This document shows positions 10,552 to 21,281 of a stretch of 64,000 nt of DNA, one piece after another. A program made the translations under genes and the position numbers. Below the pieces are notes generated by a model that saw only the letters and a list, made by a program, of their open reading frames with translations, did no database searches and was not told the origin of the DNA. The first letter of the stretch is position 1. Each line of letters begins with the position of its first letter. Source of the stretch: Daucus carota subsp. sativus (taxonomy: Eukaryota; Streptophyta; Magnoliopsida; Apiales; Apiaceae); NCBI RefSeq assembly GCF_001625215.2, contig NC_030382.2:30552610-30616609 (forward strand). Direction: 5' to 3'.

Positions 10552-12196
10552 TTAATCAGCAAGATGATTTGAAGAACCATCACCGTCTTCAGAAATTACC
10601 AAACTCTCGCAGTACTTCGTGAAGGTATGATCCTTCATGTCATATCTAGCTTCAACAGCTCGATCCCAGCACACCTGATAACCATCCTCTACAGCCTTCA
10701 AAGCTTCTTCACGACATCGAGATAAATCAGCTTGCGCTTTCCCAAGTGATTCCTCCAAACCACGCTTCTCATCTCGCAAAGAGTTCAACACCCTCTCATG
10801 TTCGGCCTTGATTGCAGCAGCAATGGTGGTGTTCTCAGCCTCAATCTTCTGGTAAGAAGTGATCAGATCATTCAACAACTCATTATCAGTCACGAGATCA
10901 GCGTTCTTCATCTTTAACTCTGTCACCTCAGCACTCAGACGCTCCTCCACTTCAGCACTCCTACGCTTCGCCACTTCATGATCGCGTCGGATACGAGCCA
11001 TCTCCTCAGTCTTATCCATCGCCTCTCCAAGAGCAAACACCCGAGCAAAACTTTGAACAACCTACAAAACAAAAGTTCAAAAGGGTACAAAGCAGGTGCA
11101 TTAAGTACAATACCGAAGATGAAGCAATAAAACGACTCAGCTACACACCTGATCAAGACGCCCCTTGAGGCGTTTAACTTCTTCACGGTAGGATGCCTTA
11201 GCAGCAACAACGACATCAGCCACAAGGGAAACAAACTCTTTAGGCTTCTTTTGATGGGGAGGGCGCGAGTGACCTTCTCCATCCTTCGAATGACGTTTAC
11301 AATCCCTCAAAAAAAGCTCGAACTTATCAGCCCCCACCTCAGACTCAAGTATCACCACGAGTACCTCTTTTGCCCGCGAGGTGACTTCTTTCTCTAGAGT
11401 CTCTGGTGTCCTGGCAGCCATTGATGTAGCCCCACGCTTCGCCTGCATAGCTGGTATGGCCTTACTAGGCATTTTGGGCCGCGACTCCACTAAAAGCCTC
11501 AAAAGTTGTTCGGCCACTACAAAAGGAACAAAGGAACACAATTAGCAAGGGAGGATAACAATACAAGACACGGCTAATTAAAAGAAACCTTACAACAACG
11601 CGTAGTCAAAAATTTAACATCACACAAATCATCAAATCTATAGAGTTCAACACGCCCATGGAAGTCATTCAGGTATGTTTCAGGAAGCGGTGCCAAATGA
11701 TTAAGCACCGACAGACGCTACAGTCCACGACAGAGCGTGACTAAGATCGTCCCCTTCCATATAGGTCCAACCATCACGAGGCACATCTTATCAGAACGGC
11801 GAGGAAGGTGATGTACATAACCAATATCAAAGGCACAATATTAGGGAAGCCCTCATATATTAGAGCTCTGTGCTGTCAAAGTGGTACGACAATTAAAAGA
11901 TTTTTTGATTTGACTCCAAAGAACGTACCAGTGTCCTCTACGGTGCCTCCGTCCTCTCTAGCGAAACCATCCCCATTGACATTCACTTTCATCACCACAT
12001 CAGGACTGACAAACCCACCCATCTTAACAGGCTCAACATCCCCTTCTAAAGAAGCAAAACTATGAGAACTAGAATGGGGTACAGTGGTGCGTGGCAGTGG
12101 CGCCATACTCTCAAAGGTACGAGATAAACCTGGAGAACCACCAGCGGCGGCCTTCGGTGCCGAGCTACGACGTCGTGTGACTCTCAAAGAAGTCAT
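10552..12196 (-). CDS. Antisense three-exon coiled-coil ORF downstream of gypsy pol
   Basis: Three minus-strand exons join in frame: 12196-11929 (ATG at 12196, MTSLRVTRRR...), 11516-11149 and 11061-10552, giving 381 aa. Donors are ACTG|GTACGT and CAG|GTGTGT; acceptors are TTTTGTAG in both cases. Phases agree: 268, 368 and 510 bases. Exon 1 is basic then Ser/Gly-rich. Exon 2 has a basic patch (RHSKDGEGHSRPPHQKKPK). Exon 3, about residues 228-335, is strongly heptad-like and charged (EEMARIRRDHEVAKRRSAEV...), predicting a long coiled coil. Antisense ORFs between pol and the 3' LTR are known in some Tat-lineage gypsy elements, and this fits that position. The function is unknown. It is striking that it remains open while the adjacent pol is ruined; it could also be a domesticated host gene. 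Confidence 0.7.
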
Positions 12197-12476
12197 ATTC
12201 AGATCTGGACAAAAGGTAAAAAAAGGGAGATTTTGCGAAGAGAGGAGATTACCTACACAGAAGGAGAAGAAATAAAAGAGCCACAAAAATCATGTTTAAA
12301 ATAAAAAGAGCATTCAAAAGGGTTTCTTTAAAGAAACGAGGATGACAAGACAAGTCCCAAGCTTTCGGTTCCCAAGGTCATCCAATGCGCGCAATGACTT
12401 TTTGGTTTCCCTCCAACTCAAAAGCCTACAAAACAAAACAAATATTTTTCTTTCAAAAAGAAGTAATATACATTAT

Positions 12477-12730
12477 TCTCCCCGTCCCATAATTTAGTCT
12501 CATTTGATTTTTCACAAATCAAATTGAATAATTTTGACCAATAAAATAACTACAGCATATAATTGATATAATTTCTAAAAATTATGTCATTAAAACTTTA
12601 AACAACCTACTGTAAGGATCAATTTTTAAATTAGTAAATAATAAATTAAAAGGTTTTAATTATCATTCAAATATAGAATAATTTAATTTTGAAAAGTTAA
12701 ACATAAGACAAAATTATGAGATTGAGGAGA
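12477..12730. mobile_element. Degenerate Stowaway-like MITE
   Basis: The left end, CTCCCCGTCCCATAATTTAG, and the reverse complement of the right end (CTCCTCAATCTCATAATTTTG) are recognisably related, and the interior about 40 bases from each end also pairs loosely. The CTCCCTCCGTCCC-type terminus is the Stowaway (Tc1/mariner) signature. The TA duplication is not clean, so the borders are approximate. Confidence 0.6.
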
Positions 12731-13169
12731 CTGATGGAATGTTATTTTTTCTCAAATTATTCTTTAAGGATGTTTTAATATTATTGAACTCCATGCGAAA
12801 CTGATCCAATTAATACGAAATGCAATGTCTAAATTTAAGTAAAGTTTATAATAATAATAATAATTAAAAAAAAAAGAGAAAGAAAAGCAACATTCATATT
12901 TCATGGGAAAAGGCCCCATGTAGCAACAAAAGAGGTCTTTTTTTGATGTTTGGGCTGCTACTCGGTGTTGGGCTTATTCTGGCCCAGTGACTTCGAAATC
13001 TTTGTTGTATCAGAAATGTAGTTAACATATTGCGTGGTCTTACATGATACCTTTGTCAGAAACCCAACCACAAGTCCACAACTTGTGTTAATACTTCTAT
13101 TTCAATTTTTCTGAAATGTGGATTAAACTTATGGTTTTCAAAACTAAAATATTTTATAAAAATCATTTA
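12731..13169. other. Intergenic, AT-rich, no gene seen
   Basis: Apart from short A-rich and TAA runs near 12850 and a GC-richer patch at 12905-13010, I see no ORF, RNA gene or repeat border. Confidence 0.6.
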
Positions 13170-13648
13170 AACAGCATAAATGTGATTATTTTGTAATAAA
13201 TCTAAAATCAAGTTGCGTTTTTTTCTAAATCCAAGATTATAAATCTACTCAATCATAATTAAACTAACAAAAAACAAGAAATTAAAAAACACATAATTAA
13301 ACTATTATTGAGAATAGATAAACACCTTCAACGTTTAAATCTTTGAATAAGAGAAAGTAAAAATCACCCACTTCTCTCTCTCTCAATATTTCAAAGTAGG
13401 CATATATCTCTAATGAAAAAACTCTCAATATCTTCTAGAATAAAAGTATTTTAATACTTAAAAAAATATACAAGGGAGCTTGAAATCGAATAGGATTTGG
13501 TATTTAAAATTCGTAATTCTGTTTCTCAAGTTTCGTTCCAATTGAATTTTTCTTTGAATTGAAAAAAATTTCCTCAAACTCCGCGTGGGTTGTATGATCG
13601 TCAAAATCTGATGTTTAAAACTTCACATATAACCCACCCAAACAGTGT
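13170..13648 (-). repeat. Old solo-LTR fragment related to the young retrotransposon
   Basis: Diverged but collinear matches to the LTR at 2367-3651 include the 'taggattt...aaaattcgta' segment (13490-13515), 'ttctttgaattgaaa' (13550) and 'cgcgtggg-tgta-gatcg' (13582-13600), ending 'cccaaacagtgta' (13638-13648). The order matches that of the LTRs at 2367 and 7390, so it has the same orientation. No partner LTR or interior is nearby; it is a solo or truncated LTR of the same or a sister family, later abutted by a Stowaway MITE. Confidence 0.65.
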
Positions 13649-13886
13649 ACTCCCTCCGTCCCATTTTAACTGCTTTTGACTTTTTTACACGTATTTTAAG
13701 ATGTTAAAAAAATTACATCTAAATATGAATATTTTTTATAAAATTTATATCAAATAAAAGTTTAGAGTCTAAACTTTTATTTGATATAAGAATTGAAATT
13801 TTTTATTGAGTGTAGATATTGTTTTTTTACACCTCAATATACGTATTAAAAAGTCAAACATCAGTTAAAATGGGACAGAGGGAGTA
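13648..13886. mobile_element. Stowaway MITE (TA TSD, full fold-back)
   Basis: The element is 13650-13884 (235 bp), flanked by TA at 13648-13649 and 13885-13886. It begins CTCCCTCCGTCCC and ends with its imperfect complement. The two halves are inverted repeats of each other up to the centre (about 13765, AAAGTTTAGAGTCTAAACTTT), so the whole element can fold into one hairpin. It belongs to the Tc1/mariner-mobilised Stowaway class and has no coding capacity. Confidence 0.92.
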
Positions 13887-14362
13887 CCAATTAGATCAGC
13901 TTATAAACTGAGTCAATTAGAACGCTACTCGTAAGCGACGAATTCCTTAACTTCATGTAACTACCTCCCACTCCTCACCTCGTTCGGCTACCACCGATTG
14001 ACAAAACGGAGCTATATATACATTAGTGCAAAATTATTCATCCTCAATTACGATTTTCATTCACACAAAAACATTCAAAACTTCTTAATTATTTTCACAT
14101 CAGAAGTGAATCAAGAAATTATGTGGTCGATTAGGCAAACTTAAAAAAAAAATTCTTCTTTAAAGTAAAAAATGAATTAAAAGTGAAAATAAATAAGTTA
14201 ATAAGCGGGAGTTAGAAGGAGAAGATACTTCTATCCTAACTCCCACAGTTACTCTTTTAATGTCACGATCGACAAGAGTTCTAGCATACAATTGATCGTA
14301 ACATGTATGTAATCAAAATATTTTGTAGTGGATTAAAAAGTCAAAACTAGAGTATTAGAGTA

Positions 14363-14917
14363 TGTACGTATAGAGGTGGCAAAATGTAGTTTTGGTTTGG
14401 TTTTGGTTCTTATAAAATGGATTTGGTTTGGATAGATGAACCAAAACTATTTCCAAACCATATATTAATAAATGTGGTTATGGTTTTAGTTTGAATTATG
14501 GGTAACTAGTTTAGTAAATAAAAATAAATTTTATATAATGAACAAAAGTTAATACACTCAAATCACAATATAATGAATACTAAATATAACAAAAGCATGT
14601 GTGAGTGTGTGAGTTGATGGAGTGGTTTAAGCTCTTGGCTTCTCCAAGTAAGGTCATGAGTTCGAATCATGGGATGTGCATGTGTGATAATTAGCAAAAA
14701 GAAAAAAAGAAAAGAAAAGGAACCTAATAGTGTGTGGAGAGTTATAAGAAATCTTAAAAGTGAGACCAAATGTGGTTAGAACCATATTTTGTGAGAAATG
14801 TGAGACTAAAAACCAAACCAAATCCATTTTTCTAAATGTGATTTCAAATGGATCCAAATTCACAATTTTGGTTTGGTTTGGATTGGTTTAATGGTTTTGC
14901 ATACCTCTATGTACGTA
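14363..14917. mobile_element. hAT-type MITE with 8-bp TSD, carrying a SINE-like insert
   Basis: The element is 14371-14909 (539 bp). TIRs are TAGAGGTGGCAAAA at the left and TTTTGCATACCTCTA at the right. The 8-bp TSD TGTACGTA is exact (14363-14370 and 14910-14917). Subterminal 'tttggtttgg' repeats occur on the left, and in both orientations on the right. The middle holds a tRNA-derived module (see 14600-14725). Confidence 0.88.
14600..14725 (+). repeat. tRNA-derived SINE-like insert inside the hAT MITE
   Basis: A tRNA-like head is readable: A-box-like 'gagtggtttaagctcttgg' (14620-14638) and B-box-like 'gagttcgaatcatg' (14658-14671), followed by about 25 bases and then an A/G-rich tail (14694-14720). 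That order is what a short plant SINE shows. I could not find convincing target duplications, so it may be an old insertion or a captured tRNA fragment. Confidence 0.5.
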
Positions 14918-15487
14918 GCACTAGAAATCGAGGTGTGAAATCTAGTCATCCTGCTGGGAAGTGGGATCGATTATTTGGAATATCTTCCTTGTACCGCGGG
15001 AGCAGAGGAAAAATGGCAAGAACTCAACGTATGGTTGGACTTTAGAGTGTGAACAAAAAGAGGTGTCCCAATCACGTTACGAATACTAGAAAACATATTT
15101 ATAGTACTACTGTACCAAGTTGACTATCCCAGTCCTTTCCCGTGAAGAGTTTGGCATATACCAAATTTATGGGCGGTTTGTATGAGCTTAAGATAAGAAA
15201 AACCAAGTTAAAATTTATAAGTGTTTGAGGAAAAAACAAAAGCCGAGAAACAAAAGTTAGCAATCCTAATTTTTTATAAGTGCTTTTTGACTTATTACAC
15301 AAACGATATGAATAAATGTTTCTAGTTTATAAACTCAGAAACCGGGCTTTTAAGCGTTAAACAAGCACCCTCTATGTTTCATCCGTCCTATTTTAGAAAA
15401 CTTATTACTATTAAATAATTATCATCCTAGTCCTATAAAATTCCGCACGCTTCCAATATGGCAATATATGACCCCTCCTACTCCACC
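14918..15487. other. Upstream region of the RIN4-like gene, no gene seen
   Basis: No credible ORF is present. The stretch holds a few phrases of moderate GC (14950-15080) and an AT-rich part with weak inverted matches ('ataagtgttt...aagtgctttttgac', 15215-15300). It presumably contains the RIN4-like promoter. Confidence 0.5.
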
Positions 15488-15495
15488 TATTTATA
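15488..15495 (+). promoter_or_regulatory. Possible TATA box of the RIN4-like gene
   Basis: The sequence TATTTATA lies 47 bases upstream of the chosen ATG (15542), consistent with a TATA box and a very short 5' leader. The call rests on position only. Confidence 0.35.
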
Positions 15496-15541
15496 GACCA
15501 GATATTGATGACTAGTTTCCTCGTTGTTCAGGGCGCCTAAA

Positions 15542-18041
15542 ATGAATGTAAGTCCTGTGGAGAACCATCACTTTGGTATCTATTAGTATTATTTGGGTTT
15601 CTACTCAATGATCCAGAATTGACGTGGGCTATGTCTGAGTGCAGATATACAGAGGAAAACCACAAGGCCGCAGTGGTCAAATTCCAGCGTTCGGGAACTG
15701 GGATCAAGTCAAGGAGCTTCCCATCACTCAATATTTCGAAAATGCTAGACAAGCAGGCTTAAAACCTAGTCATTCCCGTGAATTTGGTGATCATTATGTT
15801 GCTGCGCCAAGTAGGAATCACCCTCCTCATCTTCCTTACACAAAGGTAATACAACAATTGATTTCTTAGTTACTTGTTTTGCATATATAGAATATGTACA
15901 TGAGCTGAAAAATTTATGGAGCAAAATTATAATACTTGATATCCATGAGTTTGATCATGGATAACATGAAGGTCGGAATTATCACCGGAGAAGTGGAGAT
16001 CCGAGTTTTAAAACTATGATGGCCTTTGGCTGTCAGAATTTATCAGAGATTTATCGAAATTATTTGATTAATCAATTATTTTTAATCAAATCAAAATATA
16101 AATGTTAAAAAAATATTTACCAAAAATTACTTAATAGAAAAATCAGAGTATTAGTGTTAGAACACCACAAAGTGAAGGGAAATATATTTGACTTTGGGGT
16201 GGAGGCCACCATGGGATATTTCAATGATTCCATCATCATGCATTCGTGGGTAAGCGTATACTACGCATATAGTCATAGTATGCATGTTCCAATCTTATCT
16301 TTGTTGGGGAGATGTCGGCACGGCACCACATTTCACATTACTCCTTATTTTCTGAGATGCAGACGGCAGATGTTAGGCCATTTCGCACGTAGATAGAATG
16401 TTAAATTTTATATTTTCTAATTAAATATTTTGTTTAATATTTATATCCAAATAAATTAATAAATTCTATTCTATGTATTCACTTATATGATCAAAATTTT
16501 GAAAAATGCAGAAGAAAAGTTAGAGACGAGCATATTTAAATAGAGAGAGTACTATTAACAGCCTTGCTTCTCATTAAATAGAATCAATAATCAGTACATC
16601 AGATATAAACCCCGAAGCGACACGTATCCACTCCTGAGAGCTTGACATAGAACGTGATGCCCTGGCTGATGTATGAGTAACACCGTTCGCAGACCTATGA
16701 ATAAAATCAACTTGCACATTATCAAAGTGCTTTAAAAGTTCAACACAATCTGATACGATCGTATGAAAATAAGAACACCCCTTTGATCACCTTAATCGCT
16801 TCCACTACTGTCTTTGCATCTGTCTCAAAGATGCAGCTTCTGAATCCCAATCTCTTTGTCCATGATAAAGCCTCCTTTAGTCCTAGAGCCTCTGCTTCTC
16901 GCAGAGATAATTGAGCTTCAAACTTGCGATGTCTAGCACCAACAAAGGTTCCATTTGCATCTCGAATCACACTCCCTACGCCGACACTACCAACTTCCTC
17001 AAAAATAGCAGCGTAGGATCATATGTCTTTTATTTTCGCCTTTTGTGGAACATTGTTTTTGGTTTAATCATATTTATTTAGTTGATAATTGACATTTTCG
17101 TTTTACAGATATTTAATAATCCTATTCTGTTTAACAGATAGAAAACAACACCACAGTCAATCATCTAATTATTTCTACAGCACTTTTTTTTATCATTATT
17201 TCATGCATCTAACTTTGAACAGCAATCCAGAGCCTAACATACAGCTAATTTTGAACAGCCAAACTCAGCTACTCAACCGAGCGCTTATGTACAGAAGGGG
17301 AATCCTACCATCAAGACCTATTCACATTTTCTGGCACATGAGAAGAAATCAGAGAAGAATTCTTACAAGGGTAGACAGAAGAGGCCTAATCAGCTTCAGA
17401 CCCAAAATATATCCAGTGCTGTTGTTTCTGTTTCTCACCGCAGAATTCCACCCATCACTAAACCTGTGGACGAAGATTTGTATCAAGTTCCTTCCGAAGC
17501 CCTACAAAATTCCAAGAGAGTGAGTCTCTCTTCTTTACTAAACTTCAAATATTGTGCATTATACATGCTTTGCAAGTCAGTCATATGGAACATGAATAAC
17601 GGAACTGCTTTACTAGTGTCCCAGATGGTTGGACAGTGGGGTTTAAGGCTTGCTGCTGGTTTAACAAAATAAAATAAAATATCATGGTATAAAATAACCT
17701 TCTGCACAGAGTAGTCTGTTTTCATAAGCACCATATAAATAGTTTTAATAAGAACGACGCAATCCAAACTATCTTATCACATGTACTCATTTTCATCCAT
17801 GATATAACTTGGACTAAATTTCTGGTTAAATTCCTCCAAAACACAACATAATTAGGGATGAGTCTGCACAGAGATCTGTTGGGAACATTAGATAAGTTGC
17901 AGTCATTTTCTAGAAATACTTTCATACACGGACACGTCTGATGAAGTCTAATAGACATATGATATGTCTTTGTTTTCATATTTTGTGCAGAAGAAGTTGT
18001 TTGGATTCTTTTCAAGATGTTTTATGCCACATACGAGATAG
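15542..18041 (+). CDS. RIN4/NOI-domain family protein
   Basis: The four-exon model is 15542-15547 (ATG AAT, donor GTAAGT), 15645-15845, 17259-17519 and 17991-18041, all phase 0, giving 172 aa. Exon 2 encodes the NOI signature IPAFGNWDQVKELPITQYFE (about residues 13-32) and then NARQAG. Exon 3 ends with VDEDLYQVPSEAL, and exon 4 with KKLFGFFSRCFMPHTR. This pattern, N-terminal NOI motif, then (K)xVDEDLY and a basic-aromatic C-terminus, is that of the RIN4-related small plant proteins. RIN4 itself is a plasma-membrane immune regulator targeted by bacterial effectors and anchored through C-terminal acylated cysteines; here only one cysteine sits near the end, so anchoring may be weaker. The role of this paralogue is inferred from family only. 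Exon 1 (two codons) is the least certain part. Intron 2 (15846-17258) contains a LINE RNase H fragment. Confidence 0.8.
16620..17010 (-). pseudogene. LINE-type RNase H fragment in the RIN4-like intron
   Basis: The minus strand reads GSVIRDANGTFVGARHRKFE, then LREAEALGLKEALSWTKRLG, then IFETDAKTVVEAI, the pattern of the RNase H (RVT_3) domain found at the end of plant LINE polyproteins and in related host proteins: first Asp lost or upstream, E in AEALGLKEAL, D in ETDAK. A shifted frame continues with LLKHFDNVQVDFIHRSANG, matching the HR-AN region. No reverse transcriptase or poly-A tail is visible, so it is a truncated copy in reverse orientation to the host gene. Confidence 0.75.
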
Positions 18042-18517
18042 TTTATATTTTAGAAGATGCAGGTGCTTCTGAAGCGAGCCCTACAAAACAGGATTCCAAG
18101 GCTAACTGAATTTTCCCAAAGGACATCCAGTAGTATATTACAATCTTAAAGGAATGAAAGAAATCTTTACAGCTAGTCTAAGTTGCTCTAGCATTGGTTA
18201 AAATGTAGAATGTAGAATTGCAAAAATGCAATACAGTTATACGTGTATAACAACATCTGATGATTGGAAAGCAAAAACCTCTTTAGTTATACAGCGGCAG
18301 GCAATCTGGGAGTATTGACATTCGACCCCATAGGTAATAAAATTCGACTTCTTACCAGGGAATGCAGTATCTTTCCCTATTCATTATTGTCCAAACAAAC
18401 GAACTCTGGATTTGATCTCGGTAAAAGCTAAATGTGAGTAACCTTTTTTTTATAAGTAAATCTACTTCATTAAAAATAGTAAAAACTTTGAGGTTGTGCT
18501 TACGTTTCCGACAAAAA
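18042..18517. other. Downstream of RIN4-like gene, no gene seen
   Basis: This probably includes the 3' UTR of the RIN4-like gene. I see no ORF above background and no repeat borders. Confidence 0.5.
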
Positions 18518-19560
18518 AAAATCTTGCTGTACAGAGGAAGAATCATTCTGGAAACCGTTCAAGACTATGCCTTGGTTGGAACTCCCTTTTGAAGACCCAA
18601 GAACAGACCCAGATTATAAGAAGTTGAAGCGGATATTCCAGTATTCCAGACTAACGTATCGTCAATATCAGGATAAGTAGCCAGTCTTGTGATTTTTGGA
18701 CCTGGTGGCGAATTTATTGATCCCTTTGGGGCCAAAATTGTGAACTTATTTGGGTTTCAAGAATACCATTCACCTGTGCACAAATTGTAAAATTAGAGAT
18801 TGAGAAAACAAAGGATATGAGATTGTAGATGCTATGGAATCAAAACACGGTGTTTACAGGATATGATGGGTCCAAGGTAAGTTCAATATTACATAGTAGT
18901 GCATGTCTTCACCCTAGTGTTCTGTCTCGATCCAAACAAAGCCAGAATAGAGGTACAAGTTCTTAAGTGTTAAATCTTTGGTTTTATTTGCAGGTGTCAT
19001 TCTCTCAACTTTACAGGAAAAGAGTGATAGTATTTCTGGAGAGGTATAGGTTAGAGTTAGACTCAGCAGATATCGGTTCCTTAAGATGTTAAAGAAAATG
19101 TATCTCCAATGGAAGGGTACAAGTGGAGAGTTTGAAGTTATTCACATAGTTGAAAGAGAGGAATCATCATCAGCCCCAAAAAAGTTAGTGGACTTATTTA
19201 TGTGTCCTAGTTATTAGTCCCAATGATTTAGGACATACTTCACTAACTTCAACTCCAACAATGTGCCTTATCCTCATTACATATTTAATATTTTATTATT
19301 AAAAGTTTTGTTTCATCATTAAAAAAACAATATAAGGAAGAGAGAGAAAGAGAGAGTGGGTAATATTTTACTATAAAATCTAGGATAGGGCAAACAAAGA
19401 TGTGCCTAAAAAATAAGGCTTGAACAGCTTGTCTTAGTGATATAAAACATCACTAGGACACTCTTGGATTACTACTTATAACTTCTCGTGAAGCCCCAAA
19501 AAAGTTAGTGGACTTATTTATCCAAACAGCCAAGACAAGTATGAAGTTACCTTTAACAGA
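18518..19560 (+). pseudogene. Broken thioredoxin-fold (nucleoredoxin-like) gene fragments
   Basis: Several plus-strand pieces look like exons of a multi-domain thioredoxin-fold protein. About 18539-18680 reads EESFWKPFKTMPWLELPFED...DYKKLKRIFQYSRL and stops; the MPWL-LPF phrase is characteristic of nucleoredoxin domains. About 18690-18789 reads VIFGPGGEFIDPFGAKIVNL and ends HKL*, matching the next strand of the fold (IFGP-GEFI-PFGA). About 18994-19200 reads VSFSQLYRKRVIVFLERY, then after a stop or frame change LKKMYLQWKGTSGEFEVIHI. The last piece is broken again at 19200 by a 291-bp insertion and resumes at 19521. Stops, frame changes and lack of a CxxC site indicate a pseudogene. The family call is from motif memory and sieve-element-occlusion proteins are a less likely alternative. 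Confidence 0.5.
19172..19520. mobile_element. Insertion flanked by a 29-bp direct repeat
   Basis: The 29-bp phrase beginning AGCCCCAAAAAAGTTAGTGG occurs at 19172-19200 and again, identical, at 19492-19520. The 291 bases between begin TGTGTCCTAG, and CTAGGACAC lies near the far end (19454-19462), so there are short inverted ends. The interior contains 'aactccaacaa' and a run of GAGA near 19340, resembling the Tourist-like element at 59485-59824. Removing the insert restores the reading frame around APKKLVDLFIQTAK, so the long direct repeat behaves as a target duplication, unusually long for a DNA transposon. Confidence 0.6.
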
Positions 19561-20484
19561 AAAAAGCAGAGATGGTACAACAATGTAGTGACAATTGAAT
19601 TTTCACAAGCTGGTCTCACCAATTAAGATCGACTAAAATTTAGCATTTCACATAAAATGTTAAACAAAACAAACATGTTAAATAAGTGATTGACAGTATA
19701 TTTACAGACCAGATCTTCTGCCTTTCTTACATATAAACTCAATAACCAAGTCCTAGCAAACATAGGCATGAAAATGATACTCTGTATTTCGCCACCTGAT
19801 ATCCCATGATTTGATTTAGTAAGATTATACTCATATGAAGAACACAAGGTGTAAGGCAACTGAAAAGAATAGGACCAAGAATTTAGGGCAGTAAGAACAA
19901 GTCGCAATACAAAAATTGTCGAGTGCACAAAACTTGTAATCTCTGTGACATTCCACTAGAAGCAAGATCCACTGCATGAAATATGAACATTAGACACTGA
20001 TGAATTATCTTAAACGTATAGACAAATAACATGATAGTCTTGGATAGAGGATATAAATTGGGCTTTTAAACAAGTAGAAGTTCCCAATAATGCATGAACA
20101 ACTTAGATTGTACAACAGCAGGTACGCAAATCAATATTTTCACCTTTCACATGGTGTGCCTCGTCCTAACATGTGTTTGATATCATAATTCAGTAAAATT
20201 ATCAAAGCTCAAGATGCTGGTTTCAATCAAGATTATTCAGCTACACAACTCCACCAGTAAACGTAAAGGGTCCACTATAAGTCACATAACTCAAACTGAG
20301 GACAAACATATATATTGACTATAAAGAGAGTTAGTTAAAGAGTGATAAATATAATAATAATGATATAACATCTAGGGCCAGAATATAAAATCGAAAGCCA
20401 TCGTTACTCAAAAGAATGGAAGGAGTTGTCATGAAATTCCAGGTATATATTTTTATATGTAGGAAACTCATGATGTTTAGATAT
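19561..20484. other. Intergenic, no gene seen
   Basis: Small ORFs on both strands (for example 19623-19928 minus) lack recognisable motifs and fall in AT-rich DNA; I treat them as chance. Confidence 0.5.
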
Positions 20485-20715
20485 AAAAGATATGGGTCCT
20501 CGTCCCCATCTTTTGGCCGTTGGATGAATATCCAGCGGCCAGGATTATAACATTTTTTAAAACATGTTGCCCTTTCTAACCGGTGGACGGAGTCATTTAC
20601 CGGTCCAGCGGTTAAAAACACTGAACGTGTTAAATAATTGCTATAATCCTGATCGCTGGATATTCATCCAAAGGCAGAAAGCACGTGTTTGCTGGGACCA
20701 GGACCCAAAAGATAT
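20485..20715. mobile_element. Short MULE-type MITE with 9-bp TSD
   Basis: The element is 20494-20706 (213 bp), starting GGGTCCTCGTCCCC and ending GGGACCAGGACCC. The arms pair further in: TTGGATGAATATCCAGCGG (20520-20538) against its near complement CGCTGGATATTCATCCAA (20654-20671). It is flanked by the 9-bp duplication AAAAGATAT at 20485-20493 and 20707-20715. A 9-bp TSD with long inverted arms is typical of Mutator-like non-autonomous elements. Confidence 0.82.
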
Positions 20716-21281
20716 ATAGCTGCTGCATGAAGTCCAAACACCGCATATCATCCAACATATTCTTTGTCGCATTACCCATAAACGAAAGTCATACTGCAAC
20801 AGAGAAATACTTAGCGAGCAATATGCAGTACATGCTTCAGAAAAAAAACAAATATTTGAATTTTGCAAGCATGTGAGAACAAGTAAGGAATCAACCACAT
20901 CATTTACTATTTTCAGCAATAATATTTATTGCAATTACATGTTCACTAAGCACACAGATTATGAATAAAAATAATATAAACCAATGTAACAGTCAAGGAT
21001 ACGGAGGGAGGATACAGCTGTGGATAATGGGTGAAGCCAGAATTACTTCTTACTGCAAAGTTTGTGACGAAACAGAGTTACAATAAAGATTTTCAATACG
21101 TTTCTAACAAAAACAGCTCGAAATCATAGAGTGATTAGCATGCAAGTGTGACAAAGTCTTACCAACAAGCTGAGAGAAATGATCCCATACATATCACACT
21201 CACTAGGAAAAGCAAATACTCCATTGATAGTATACCAAAGCATATTTTTCCTAATATCTAGAGTCTAACATGCCCACAACA

